DNA of 64,000 bases from Salinilacustrithrix flava (GCA_024128875.1 JAMYFF010000004.1:62001-126000), one strand, 5' to 3'. Shown: positions 51,155 to 60,270, counted from the first letter of the stretch. Program-made: numbers and translations. Notes: generated by a model from the letters alone, not told the origin.

Positions 51155-52039
51155 ATGCCTCGTGCCATGTGGAGCGGGTCGATCAGCTTCGGGCTGGTCA
51201 ACATCCCCGTGAAGCTCTACGCCGCCGTCAGCCGCAAGTCGGTCCGCTTCAACCAGATCGACCGCAACACCGGCGCGCGCATCAAGTACAAGAAGGTCTC
51301 CGCCGACTCGGGTGACGAGGTCACCAACGACGACATCGTCAAGGGCTACGAGCTGCCGAGCGGCGACTACGTCACCGTCTCCGACGACGAGCTGGCCCAG
51401 CTCGACCCCAAGGCGAGCCGCACGATCGACATCGAGGAGTTCGTCGACCTGGCCGACATCGATCCGGTCTTCTACGACTCCGCCTACCTGCTCGCGCCGG
51501 ACAAGGCCACGGCCAAGCCCTACGCGCTGCTGGCCCGGGCCATGGAGCAGTCGGGCAAGGTCGGCATCGCCCGGGTGGTGATGCGCACGAAGCAGTACCT
51601 GTGCGCGGTGCGGCCCCAGGACGGCAAGCTCGTGATGTCGACGATGGTCTACGCCGATGAGATCAACGACCCGGCCCAGATCCCCGAGCTCGCCCAGCTC
51701 GACGACGTGGAGGTCTCCGACAAGGAGCTGGTGATGGCCGAGCAGCTCATCGCCTCGCTCAGCGAGACCTTCGAACCGGCCAAGTACACCGACACCTACC
51801 GGACCAAGGTGCTCGAGGTCATCGATCGCAAGGCCGCCGGCGAGGAGGACGTGGTCACCACGCCCGAGCCGCAGGAGGACAAGGTCGTCGACCTCATGGC
51901 CGCCCTCGAGGCGTCCGTCGCCGCGGCCAAGGAAGCCCGTGGTCGGCACCCCACGGCGGCGGCTCCGGGGACCGTGTCCGGTGACGAGATCGCCGGCGAG
52001 GACGGGCCCGCCGACCAGGACGCTGCGCAGACCGCGTGA
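51155..52039 (+). CDS. ku: Ku protein (non-homologous end joining)
   Basis: 294 residues from ATG 51155 (MPRAMWSGSISFGLVNIPVK, the conserved bacterial Ku start); the open frame upstream is a shadow of the membrane-protein gene. The Ku core includes FNQIDRNTGARIKYKKVSAD, VKGYELPSGDYVTVSDDELA, and ALLARAMEQSGKVGIARVVM with later EQLIASLSETFEPAKYTDTY. An Ala-rich acidic tail follows. It binds DNA ends as a homodimer and recruits LigD. The stop overlaps the LigD-Pol start by 4 bases. Confidence 0.95.
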   Translation: MPRAMWSGSISFGLVNIPVKLYAAVSRKSVRFNQIDRNTGARIKYKKVSADSGDEVTNDDIVKGYELPSGDYVTVSDDELAQLDPKASRTIDIEEFVDLADIDPVFYDSAYLLAPDKATAKPYALLARAMEQSGKVGIARVVMRTKQYLCAVRPQDGKLVMSTMVYADEINDPAQIPELAQLDDVEVSDKELVMAEQLIASLSETFEPAKYTDTYRTKVLEVIDRKAAGEEDVVTTPEPQEDKVVDLMAALEASVAAAKEARGRHPTAAAPGTVSGDEIAGEDGPADQDAAQTA

Positions 52040-52929
52040 CCGAGCGGCTCGTCGAGCTGGACGGCCGGCGCCTGAAGCTCACCAACCTCGACAAGGTGCT
52101 GTACCCGGAGACCGGGTTCACCAAGGCCGAGGTCATCGACTACTACGCCCGCATCGCGCCGGCGATGCTGCCCCACATCGCCGGCCGGGGGATCACGCTG
52201 AAGCGGTTCCCCGACGGGGTCGAGGGCGGCTCGTTCTTCGAGAAGCGCTGCGCGTCCCACCGACCCGAGTTCGTCAGCACGATCGACGGGCCCGGCGACC
52301 GGGGCGGGGCGATCGGCTACTGCAACCTGGACTCGGTCCCGGCACTGGCCTGGGCAGGGAACATGGCGGCCCTCGAGATCCACGCGCCGATGGCGCTCGG
52401 CGCCGACATCGAGTCGCCCCAGCTGTGCGTGTTCGACCTCGACCCGGGTGAGCCGGCGACGATCATCGAGTGCGCCCGGGTCGGCCTGGAGCTGCGCGAC
52501 GTGCTCGCCGGCATCGGCCTCGAGTGCGTGGCCAAGACGTCGGGCTCCAAGGGCATGCAGCTGTACGTGCCGCTGAACGCGCCCCACACCCACGACCACA
52601 CGAGCGAGTTCGCCCACGCCGTCGCCCGGGTGCTCGAGAAGCACCGCCCCGACGACGTCACCTCGGTGATGGCGAAGGCCCAGCGCCCGGGCAAGGTCTT
52701 CATCGACTGGAGCCAGAACAGCCGCCACAAGACGACCGTGGCCGTGTACTCGCTCCGGGCCAAGGCGAGCCCGACGGTGTCCACGCCCGTGACCTGGGAC
52801 GAGGTCAGCGACTGCGCCGACGGCGAGCCGCTCTCCTTCACCGCCCCCGACGTGCTCACCCGCGTCGCCGAGCTCGGCGACCTCTTCGCGCCCTGCGCCA
52901 CCCAGGTCCAAGAGCTGCCAGCTACCTGA
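52036..52929 (+). CDS. LigD polymerase/primase domain protein (stand-alone)
   Basis: 297 residues from GTG 52036, an archaeo-eukaryotic primase-fold polymerase as in the LigD Pol domain: LKLTNLDKVLYPETGFTKAE, LKRFPDGVEGGSFFEKRCAS, catalytic aspartates in CVFDLDPGEPA, the 5'-phosphate-binding KTSGSKGMQLYVPL and a third acid in KVFIDWSQNSRHKTTVAVYS. It fills gaps and adds ribonucleotides at broken ends held by Ku. No ligase or 3'-phosphoesterase domain is attached, so a separate ATP-dependent ligase must be elsewhere. Coupled to ku by a GTGA overlap. Confidence 0.92.
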   Translation: MTERLVELDGRRLKLTNLDKVLYPETGFTKAEVIDYYARIAPAMLPHIAGRGITLKRFPDGVEGGSFFEKRCASHRPEFVSTIDGPGDRGGAIGYCNLDSVPALAWAGNMAALEIHAPMALGADIESPQLCVFDLDPGEPATIIECARVGLELRDVLAGIGLECVAKTSGSKGMQLYVPLNAPHTHDHTSEFAHAVARVLEKHRPDDVTSVMAKAQRPGKVFIDWSQNSRHKTTVAVYSLRAKASPTVSTPVTWDEVSDCADGEPLSFTAPDVLTRVAELGDLFAPCATQVQELPAT

Positions 52930-52936
52930 CGCCAGA

Positions 52937-52962
52937 GGAAACTGGCAGCGACCACGGAACGC
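52937..52962 (-). repeat. Dispersed intergenic repeat, copy C (inverted)
   Basis: On the minus strand it reads GCGTTCCGTGGTCGCTGCCA then GTTTCC, the exact consensus. It begins 8 bp after the LigD-Pol stop and forms a direct tandem with copy D. Confidence 0.85.
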
Positions 52963-52964
52963 TT

Positions 52965-52985
52965 CTGGCAGCGACCACGGAACGC
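52965..52985 (-). repeat. Dispersed intergenic repeat, copy D (inverted, tandem with C)
   Basis: CTGGCAGCGACCACGGAACG plus C on the plus strand, identical to 21 bases of copy C and 2 bp from it. Together copies C and D precede the AbiEi/DUF559-type gene. Confidence 0.85.
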
Positions 52986-53067
52986 TGTCGGACCCCCGGA
53001 CCTACGCTGCCCCGACGGGTGCTGCGGCACCGACGACTTCCCCCAGTGCAAGCGAAGGGGAGCAGTC

Positions 53068-54060
53068 GTGCCCGTACGTCCCGAGGACCTCATCGTTCCG
53101 GTGCTGGATGCCCAACACCACCTCATCGATCCCGATGGTGCAGCCGAGGTCGGCGTGCACCGAGCCCAGCTGCACCGCATGGAGCGCCACGGGCACCTCG
53201 ACCGCATCGGTCGAGGGCTCTACCGGCTGCGCGATGCGCCCGAGACCTGGCACCAGCAGACGCTTGCCGCGATCAAGCTGGCGAAGCCGCCCGCCCAGGC
53301 GTCGCATCGCGCCGTGGCCCGCCTGCTGGGCGTCCCGACCTACGAGGCGTCGCGCCCGGAGATCACGATTCCGTCGAAGCGCACCTTCCGCCGCGAAGGC
53401 GTGATCGTGCACCAGAGCCGAGACATCGCCTACGTGCCGCCCGTGCTCATCGAAGGCATCCCGTGCACCCCGCCCCGACGCCTCGCGGTGGACATCGGCG
53501 CGGTCCTCGGCGAGACGGCGTACACGACCGTCCTGCGCGAGCTGCGACGGGACCACGGCCTGTCCTGGAAGCAGCTCGCCGCCGTGCTCCGGCTGCACAG
53601 CAACCGGGGCCGTGACGGGTGCGGCCCGCTCCGACGCCAGCTCGAGCGGTACTACGGGGTCGAGGGGATCCCGGACACCACCCTGGAGCAGACCGTCCTC
53701 GACCTCTTGATCGATGCGTGGCTGCCGCTACCCGTGTGCCAGCTGGTCGTACCGCTTCCGAACGGCCGGTACTACCGCATCGACTTCGCCTACCCGGCCG
53801 TGAAGCTGGCCATCGAGATCGACGGCCCGCACCACGAGCTCCCCGAGGTCGCGGCCCGAGATGCTCGCCGGGACCGACGCCTGCGCCAGCTCGGTTGGAC
53901 GGTGGATCGCTTCGACGAGGACGAGGTGATCTTCTACCCCGAGCAGGTCCTGATGGCGATCCGTCGGCGCTTGGTGGAGCTCGGCGTCGACGTCACCCGT
54001 GTTCCGCCACCGCTGCCAGATCTCCGAGACCGTCCGATCGATCGGCGCCCCGTTCCGTAG
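53068..54060 (+). CDS. AbiEi-type winged-helix plus DUF559 endonuclease-like protein
   Basis: 330 residues from GTG 53068. The N-terminal ~140 residues resemble AbiEi-type antitoxin regions: a winged helix (AAEVGVHRAQLHRMERHGHL, then RIGRGLYRLRDAP) and QASHRAVARLLGVPTYE. The C-terminal ~110 residues are a DUF559/Vsr-like restriction-endonuclease fold: YRIDFAYPAVKLAIEIDGPH (D-x-x-x-P and E-x-D catalytic-type acids), then RRDRRLRQLGWTVDRFDEDE. Such genes are multicopy in many actinobacterial genomes. It stands alone, is bounded by inverted copies of a dispersed repeat on both sides, and its last codons overlap repeat copy G. Substrate and biological role are unknown. Confidence 0.75.
   Translation: MPVRPEDLIVPVLDAQHHLIDPDGAAEVGVHRAQLHRMERHGHLDRIGRGLYRLRDAPETWHQQTLAAIKLAKPPAQASHRAVARLLGVPTYEASRPEITIPSKRTFRREGVIVHQSRDIAYVPPVLIEGIPCTPPRRLAVDIGAVLGETAYTTVLRELRRDHGLSWKQLAAVLRLHSNRGRDGCGPLRRQLERYYGVEGIPDTTLEQTVLDLLIDAWLPLPVCQLVVPLPNGRYYRIDFAYPAVKLAIEIDGPHHELPEVAARDARRDRRLRQLGWTVDRFDEDEVIFYPEQVLMAIRRRLVELGVDVTRVPPPLPDLRDRPIDRRPVP
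54001..54026 (+). repeat. Dispersed repeat, diverged copy G inside the gene end
   Basis: GTTCCGCCACCGCTGCCAGA then TCTCC, closest to copy A at 25457. It encodes the Pro-rich end of the DUF559-type protein and lies 25 bp before copy E in the same direction. Confidence 0.5.
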
Positions 54061-54075
54061 CCGCTGCCAGTTTCC
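54051..54075 (+). repeat. Dispersed intergenic repeat, copy E
   Basis: CGTTCCGTAGCCGCTGCCAG then TTTCC; it overlaps the stop of the DUF559-type gene. Opposite in direction to copies C and D, so the gene is enclosed by inverted copies. Confidence 0.8.
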
Positions 54076-54084
54076 CCCGGGGGG

Positions 54085-56607
54085 TCAGCCGACGGGGCGG
54101 TGGGCGGCCATCTCGGTGGCCGGCGCCGGCACGCCGAGGAAGTAGCCCTGGCCGTAGCGGCAGCCGAGGGAGCGGCAGATCTCGAGCTGGGCCTCGGTCT
54201 CGATGCCCTCGGCGACCACGTCGAGGCCGAGGGCATCGGCGACGCCGGTGACGGCCCGGACCACGGCACGGGCCTGGGGGGATTCGGCGAGGTCGCTGAG
54301 CAGGGCGTTGTCGAGCTTGAGGATGTCGATGGGCAGCGTCCGCAGGATCGACAGGGACGAGAAGCCGCTGCCGAAGTCGTCGAGCGCGACCCGCACGCCG
54401 ATCTGGCGGCAGTCGCGCAGCACCGAGGCGGCGTGCTCGGGCTCCTCGAGGAAGGCGTCCTCGGTGAGCTCCACGATGAGCCGGTCCACCGGAAGGCCGG
54501 CGGCGTCGGCTGCCCGCCGCAGCACGTCGGGCAGCTCGTCGTCCCGCAGCTGGATCGGTGACACGTTCACCGACACCCCGACCGGATCCGGCCACGCGGC
54601 GGCCGCCTGGGCCGCGGTGTCGATGATCAGCCGGCCGAGCTGTGCCATGCGGTCGATCTGGTGGGCGACGCCGAGCACCTCGGGCGGCGGGATCTTTCCG
54701 AGGTCGGCCAGCTCGAGGCGCAGGAGCGCCTCGGCGAAGTGGACGCCACCGGAGTCGATCTCGATGACCGGCTGGTAGTGCAGCGGCACCGTCGGCTCCT
54801 CGATGACCGAGCGCAGGCAGGACTCGATGCGGTGACGGCGGGCCGCGGCCGCGCTCATCGCCTGCTCGTAGATGGTGTACCGGCCGCCGCCGCGAGCCTT
54901 GGCCCGGTACATGGCCAGGTCGGCGCGGCGCAGCACCTCGTCGGGATCGGTGTCGGCTGCGAGCACCACGACGCCGACGCTGGCCGTCACCACCGTGTTG
55001 CCGTGGCCGAGCTGGAACGGTGCGCGGAGCGCCTCGAGCACGGACTCGGCCACCCGGGCCGCACCACCGGTGTCCTGGAGGTCCTCGGCCAGGACGGCGA
55101 ACTCGTCGCCGCCCAGACGGGCGAGCGTCTGGGTGCTGCGGAGCACCGACGAGAGGCGCTCGGCCACGGCGCGCAGCACCTCGTCGCCGAAGGCGTGGCC
55201 GAGGTTGTCGTTGACCAGCTTGAAGCGGTCGAGGTCGAACAGCAGGAGCGCGGCGGCCATGCCGTCCTGGCGGACCCGCACGGTGGCCTGCTGCAGCCGG
55301 GCATGGAGGAGCGCCCGGTTGGCGACGCCGGTGAGCTGGTCGTAGAGGGCGTGGCGGGTGAGCTCGGCCTCGTAGGCGCGCTCGGCGGAGGCGTCGCGAG
55401 CGAACAGGGTGTAGTTCACGACGTGGTCCTCGTCGCCCAGCTCGGGGATGACGACGAGCGAGACGGGCACCTCGACGCCGTCGCGATCGACCAGCACCTC
55501 CTCGCCCCGCCAGGTCTGGCCGGATCGCACCCGGCGGGTCAGCTCGAGGGATCGTTCTGCGCCTCCGCGGAGCGTGTCGCTCACCCGGCAGGGGAGTCCG
55601 TCGCCGTCGCGCAGGATGAACCGCTCGGCGGCGGCGTTCCACCAAGCCGGCATGCCCTCGGCATCGGCGATCAGCACGATGTCCTCGGTGTTGCCGAGGG
55701 CGTGGCCGAGCTGCTGCGTGGTGCGCTCGGACCGGAAGCCCTCGGCCACGACCACGCCCATGACGATGCCGGTGAGCGCGATCACCGCCAGGAGCACGAC
55801 GACATCGCCACGGTCGAACGCACCGCGTGCCCCGATGGCGAGGGTGGTCGGCACCAGGCCGGCGATGATGGCGGCGGCGATGGCGGAACCGGGGTGGGCC
55901 CGGCGGAGGGCGACCAGCACGATGGGGGCCAGCGACAGGTAGAGCATGTCGACCCGGTCGATGAGGAGCGCGGTGGCGACCGGGACCGCGACGACGCTCA
56001 CGATCTCGAGGAGCCCGAGGCCACTTCGGAGCGGCGGCCGGGGGGCGACGATGACGTCCGCCCGACGCATCGTGATCCCGAGGACGATGGCTGGAGTGAC
56101 GCTGAGCATGCCGATGGCGTCGCCCTGGAGCCACGTCCGCAGCGAGTCGAGCTGGTCCGCCGAGGCGATCACGTCGGCCCACCGGAGGATGGCTGTCCCG
56201 AAGACCGCCCCGGGCAGGGCGCCGACCAGCAGGCCGCCGGCGAGGATGCCGAGGCTGCGGACATCGGGGATCGTCGGGTCGAGCCGGGCCCGTCGCAGCG
56301 CCAGGCCGACGAGGGCGTAGGAGCCGCCGACCAGGACGGCGTTGAGCACGGTGAGCCCGACGCCGAAGTCGGCGGCGACGTCGAAGATCGCGATGCTGAC
56401 GATCAGCTCGGCGACGATGGTCGGCACGACGAACCGTGCCCCGCCCAGGAGCACGGCGGCCACCGCCAGGCCTGGCGCCGGGTACCACAGCGTGACCGAA
56501 GCGGCGCCGCTGACCGCCTCACCCCAGGCGGCGAGCGCCACGTATGCGCCGACCATGACCGCGTGCTGCACCCACGGCGGGGGATCGAGCGCCGCGATGC
56601 GGTTCAC
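54085..56607 (-). CDS. MASE1-PAS-GGDEF-EAL cyclic-di-GMP signalling protein
   Basis: 840 residues from GTG 56607 (the longer frame to 56688 enters a repeat copy). The N-terminal ~280 residues are a MASE1-type membrane sensor (SVTLWYPAPGLAVAAVLLGG and WLQGDAIGMLSVTPAIVLGI). A PAS domain follows (TEDIVLIADAEGMPAWWNAA). The diguanylate cyclase domain has the intact RLGGDEFAVLAED, but the inhibitory RxxD site reads RSTQ, so feedback inhibition is probably lost. The EAL phosphodiesterase domain has HFAEALLRLEL, VNVSPIQL, ELTED, ALDDFGSGFSSL, LKLDNALL and AEGIETEAQLE, so it looks catalytic. It can both make and break c-di-GMP in response to a membrane signal. Confidence 0.93.
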   Translation of the reverse strand: MNRIAALDPPPWVQHAVMVGAYVALAAWGEAVSGAASVTLWYPAPGLAVAAVLLGGARFVVPTIVAELIVSIAIFDVAADFGVGLTVLNAVLVGGSYALVGLALRRARLDPTIPDVRSLGILAGGLLVGALPGAVFGTAILRWADVIASADQLDSLRTWLQGDAIGMLSVTPAIVLGITMRRADVIVAPRPPLRSGLGLLEIVSVVAVPVATALLIDRVDMLYLSLAPIVLVALRRAHPGSAIAAAIIAGLVPTTLAIGARGAFDRGDVVVLLAVIALTGIVMGVVVAEGFRSERTTQQLGHALGNTEDIVLIADAEGMPAWWNAAAERFILRDGDGLPCRVSDTLRGGAERSLELTRRVRSGQTWRGEEVLVDRDGVEVPVSLVVIPELGDEDHVVNYTLFARDASAERAYEAELTRHALYDQLTGVANRALLHARLQQATVRVRQDGMAAALLLFDLDRFKLVNDNLGHAFGDEVLRAVAERLSSVLRSTQTLARLGGDEFAVLAEDLQDTGGAARVAESVLEALRAPFQLGHGNTVVTASVGVVVLAADTDPDEVLRRADLAMYRAKARGGGRYTIYEQAMSAAAARRHRIESCLRSVIEEPTVPLHYQPVIEIDSGGVHFAEALLRLELADLGKIPPPEVLGVAHQIDRMAQLGRLIIDTAAQAAAAWPDPVGVSVNVSPIQLRDDELPDVLRRAADAAGLPVDRLIVELTEDAFLEEPEHAASVLRDCRQIGVRVALDDFGSGFSSLSILRTLPIDILKLDNALLSDLAESPQARAVVRAVTGVADALGLDVVAEGIETEAQLEICRSLGCRYGQGYFLGVPAPATEMAAHRPVG

Positions 56608-56657
56608 GCGGGCAGCGTAGGTCCAGGCGCCGATCCCGGGTCGGACCGATCCTCCGG

Positions 56658-56683
56658 GCGTTCCGTGGTCGCTGCCAGTTCCC
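56658..56683 (+). repeat. Dispersed intergenic repeat, copy F
   Basis: GCGTTCCGTGGTCGCTGCCA then GTTCCC, a near-exact copy. It lies between the start of the GGDEF-EAL gene (56607) and the end of metH (56725). Confidence 0.85.
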
Positions 56684-56724
56684 TTCAAGGGTCCCGCCCG
56701 GGGAGCGGCGAAGGCCCAGGAGCG

Positions 56725-59700
56725 CTACCGGGCGACGAAGTACTTGGCCCGGGGGTGGTGGCAGATGAGTGCTGAGGTGGACTGCTCGGGCTGGAACTGG
56801 AAGCCGGTGTCCTCGCTGACCTCGATGCCGATGCGCTCGGCGCCCAGCAGCGTGGCGACGGTCTCGTTGTCCTCGAGGTCCGGGCAGGCCGGGTAGCCCC
56901 ATGAGTAGCGGCCGCCGCGGTACTGCTGGCGGAACAGGCCGTGCAGGTCGGGGCCGTCCTCGTCCGCGATGCCGAGCTCCTCGCGGATGCGACGGTGCCA
57001 CAGCTCGGCCAGCGCCTCGGCCATCTCGACGCCGATGCCGTGGACGAGCATGTACTCCTGGTACTTGTCGGCCGCGAACAGCTCGGCCGTGCGCTCGGAG
57101 ACGGCGTGGCCCATGGTCACGACGTGGAAGGCGGCGACGTCGACGACGGTCTCGGCGGGGCTGGCGCCGACCGGGCGGAAGAAGTCGGCCACGCAGAGGA
57201 ACGGCGCTTCGCGCTGGCGGGGGAACGGGAAGCGCACCCGCTCCTCGGTGGCGGTCTCGTCGGTCCAGATGACGAGGTCGTCGCCGTCCTTGTTGGCCGG
57301 GAAGTACCCGTAGACCACGGCGGGCTGCAGGAGCCCGGCGGCCTTGGCTTCGGCGAGCTGGCTGCGCAGCTGGGGCCGGATCCGGTCCTTGAACTCGGCG
57401 TCGGTCTCCTTGGTGCCGTCGGCCTTGGTCTCGGGCCGGAACTGCCACTGGTTGCGGAACAGGGCGGTCTCGTTGATGTAGCCGGCGATGTCGTCGATGG
57501 CGATGCCCTTGACGACCTGGCTGCCCCAGAAGGGAGGCGTGGGCACGTCGACGTCGGTGACCTCGGGGGAGCGGTCCGGCAGCTCCAGGTCCGCGTCGGC
57601 GGAGGGATCGCGCTCGGCGATGCCGGCCCGGGCCCGCACGGTGGACTCGGACGGGACGGTGCCCCAGTCGGGGTCGTCGGCCTCCTCGCCGGCGCGCACG
57701 GCCCGGAGGCGGTCCATGGTGCGCAGGCCCTCGAACGCGTCGCGGCCGTAGAAGAGGCGGCCGTCGTAGACCTCGCGCAGGTCCCGCTCGACGTAGCTGC
57801 GGGTGAGCGCGGCGCCGCCGAGGATGACGGGGAGGTCGGACAGCTCGCGCTGGTTCAGCTCCTCGAGGTTGTCGCGCATGATCAGCGTCGACTTCACGAG
57901 CAGGCCCGACATCCCGATCGCGTGGGCGCCGATCTCCTGGGCCTTGGCGATCATGTCGCTCACCGGCACCTTGATGCCGAGGTTGTGCACCTCGTAGCCG
58001 TTGTTGGTGAGGATGATGTCGACCAGGTTCTTGCCGATGTCGTGGACGTCGCCCTTCACCGTGGCCAGCACGATCCGGCCCTTGGAGGTGTCCTCCTCGG
58101 ACTTCTCCATGTACTGCTCGAGGTGGGCGACCGCGGCCTTCATCGTCTCGGCCGACTGCAGCACGAAGGGCAGCTGCATCTCGCCCGATCCGAACAGCTC
58201 GCCGACCACCTTCATGCCGGCGAGCAGGTGGTCGTTGATGATGTCGAGCGGGGCGATGCCGGCGGTGCGGGCCTCCTCGAGCTCCTCGACCAGGCCGTTG
58301 CGCTCGCCGTCGATGATGCGCTGCTTGAGGCGCTCCTCGACCGGCCAGTCGCTGCGGTCCTCCTTGACGTGCTCGACGGACTCGACGTCTTCGAACAGCT
58401 CCAGGACCTTGGTGAGCGGGTCGTAGTCGGGGTCGCCGCCGGACAGCGCGCCCTCGGTGCCGCGGCGGTCGTAGACCAGGTCCATGCAGGCGTCGCGCTG
58501 CTCGTCGGGGATGCGCGACAGCGGCAGGATGCGCCCGGCGTGGACGATGGCCGAGTCGAGCCCGGCCACCTGGCACTCGTGCAGGTAGACGCTGTTCAGC
58601 ACGTGGCGGGCGGCCGGCTTCAGGCCGAAGGAGATGTTGGACAGCCCGAGCGTGGTGTGCACGCCGGGCAGGTGCTCCTTGATGAGGCGGATGCCGTCGA
58701 GGGTCTCGATGCCGTCGCGGCGTGACTCCTCGAGGCCGGTGCCGAGGGTGAGGGCCAGCGGGTCGAAGATGAGGTCGGAGGGCTCGAGGCCGTAGCGCTC
58801 GACGGCGATGTCGTGGATCGCCCTGGCTGCACGCAGCTTCCACTCGGCGTCGCGGGCCTGGCCCTCGGTGTCGATGCAGGTGCACACGACCGCGGCGCCG
58901 TACTCCTTGGCCAGGCTGAGGAAGCGGTCGAGCCGGGTGCCGGGCGCGTCGCCGTCCTCGAGGTTGACCGAGTTGAGGATGGCCCGGCCGCCCAGGTGCT
59001 GCAGGGCCGTCTCCACCACGTCGGGCTCGGTGGAGTCGATCATCAGCGGCACGGTGGACTGCGTGGAGAACCGGCTGGCCACCTCGTGCATGTCGGCGTT
59101 GCCGTCGCGGCCGACGTAGTCGACGCAGACGTCGATGACGTGGGCGCCGCCGGCGACCTGGTCCTTGGCCATCTTGACCGTGGTGTCCCAGTCGCCTTCG
59201 ATCATCGCCTCGCGGAACGCCTTGGAGCCGTTGGCGTTGGTGCGCTCGCCGATGATGAGCACGGACAGGTCCTGCTCGAACGGGGTGAAGGAGTACACCG
59301 ACGTGGCACCGGGCAGGTGCTCGGGGGTGCGGGCCGCCGGCGTGAGGTCCTTGCAGTGCTCGGCCAGCAGGCGGATGTGCTCGGCCCCGGTGCCGCAGCA
59401 GCCGCCGACCACCTGCACGCCGAAGTCGGTGATGAAGCGGGACTGGGCCTCGAGCAGGCCCTCCGGTGTGAGGTCGTAGTGCATGGCGCCGTCCACCACC
59501 GAGGGCAGGCCGGCGTTGGGCAGGGCCGAGATCGGCATGCGCGAGTGCTGGGACAGGTAGCGCAGGTGCTCGCTCATCTCGCCCGGGCCGGTGGCGCAGT
59601 TGAGCCCGATGACGTCGACGCCGAGGGGATCGATGGCGGCGAGCGCGGCGCCGATCTCGGTGCCGGGCAGCATCGTGCCGGTCATCTCGATGGTGACCTG

Positions 59701-60270
59701 GGCCTGGATCGGCACCTGCGTGCCGACGGCGGCCATGGCCCGCTTGCACCCGTTGACCGCGGCCTTCAGGCCGAGCAGGTCGTACTGGGTCTCGATGAGG
59801 AACAGGTCGACCCCGCCCTCGAGCAGGCCTCGGGCCTGGACCTCGTACTGGTCGCGCAGCTCGGCGTAGGTGATGTGGCCGAGGGTGGGCATCTTGGTGC
59901 CGGGACCGATGGAGCCGGCCACGAAGCGGGGGCTGCCGTCGGTGGCGAAGTCCGAGGCCACGTCCCGGGCGAGCCGGGCGGCGGCGACGTTGAGCTCGTG
60001 GGTGCGGTCGGCGAGGCCGTACTCGGCGAGCGGCGTGGCGAACGCGCCGAACGTGGCGGTCTCGGTGACGTCGCAGCCCACCGCGAAGTAGCTCTCGTGC
60101 AGGCCGGCGATGACGTCGGGACGGGTGACGGCCAGGATCTCGTTGCAGCCCTCGAGGTCCTCACCCCCGAAGTCGTCGGCGGTGAGGTCGAGACCCTGCA
60201 CGTAGGTGCCGAAGGCGCCGTCGTAGACGACGACGCGCTCGGCGATCAGGTCGAGGAAGGGGGAGGGCAT
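56725..60270 (-). CDS. metH: Cobalamin-dependent methionine synthase
   Basis: 1181 residues from ATG 60270 (MPSPFLDLIAERVVVYDGAF), close to the usual ~1200 residues. The homocysteine-binding barrel has zinc cysteines in GLNCATGPGEM and GGCCGTGAEH. The methyltetrahydrofolate domain follows (LIIGERTNANGSKAFREAMI), then the B12 cap and cobalamin-binding domain with VKGDVHDIGKNLVDIILTNN (the cobalt-ligating His), and the C-terminal activation domain ending YSWGYPACPDLEDNETVATL. It methylates homocysteine using methyltetrahydrofolate. It is divergent from the cobalamin adenosyltransferase gene; the 62-bp gap is too short for a cobalamin riboswitch. Confidence 0.96.
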   Translation of the reverse strand: MPSPFLDLIAERVVVYDGAFGTYVQGLDLTADDFGGEDLEGCNEILAVTRPDVIAGLHESYFAVGCDVTETATFGAFATPLAEYGLADRTHELNVAAARLARDVASDFATDGSPRFVAGSIGPGTKMPTLGHITYAELRDQYEVQARGLLEGGVDLFLIETQYDLLGLKAAVNGCKRAMAAVGTQVPIQAQVTIEMTGTMLPGTEIGAALAAIDPLGVDVIGLNCATGPGEMSEHLRYLSQHSRMPISALPNAGLPSVVDGAMHYDLTPEGLLEAQSRFITDFGVQVVGGCCGTGAEHIRLLAEHCKDLTPAARTPEHLPGATSVYSFTPFEQDLSVLIIGERTNANGSKAFREAMIEGDWDTTVKMAKDQVAGGAHVIDVCVDYVGRDGNADMHEVASRFSTQSTVPLMIDSTEPDVVETALQHLGGRAILNSVNLEDGDAPGTRLDRFLSLAKEYGAAVVCTCIDTEGQARDAEWKLRAARAIHDIAVERYGLEPSDLIFDPLALTLGTGLEESRRDGIETLDGIRLIKEHLPGVHTTLGLSNISFGLKPAARHVLNSVYLHECQVAGLDSAIVHAGRILPLSRIPDEQRDACMDLVYDRRGTEGALSGGDPDYDPLTKVLELFEDVESVEHVKEDRSDWPVEERLKQRIIDGERNGLVEELEEARTAGIAPLDIINDHLLAGMKVVGELFGSGEMQLPFVLQSAETMKAAVAHLEQYMEKSEEDTSKGRIVLATVKGDVHDIGKNLVDIILTNNGYEVHNLGIKVPVSDMIAKAQEIGAHAIGMSGLLVKSTLIMRDNLEELNQRELSDLPVILGGAALTRSYVERDLREVYDGRLFYGRDAFEGLRTMDRLRAVRAGEEADDPDWGTVPSESTVRARAGIAERDPSADADLELPDRSPEVTDVDVPTPPFWGSQVVKGIAIDDIAGYINETALFRNQWQFRPETKADGTKETDAEFKDRIRPQLRSQLAEAKAAGLLQPAVVYGYFPANKDGDDLVIWTDETATEERVRFPFPRQREAPFLCVADFFRPVGASPAETVVDVAAFHVVTMGHAVSERTAELFAADKYQEYMLVHGIGVEMAEALAELWHRRIREELGIADEDGPDLHGLFRQQYRGGRYSWGYPACPDLEDNETVATLLGAERIGIEVSEDTGFQFQPEQSTSALICHHPRAKYFVAR

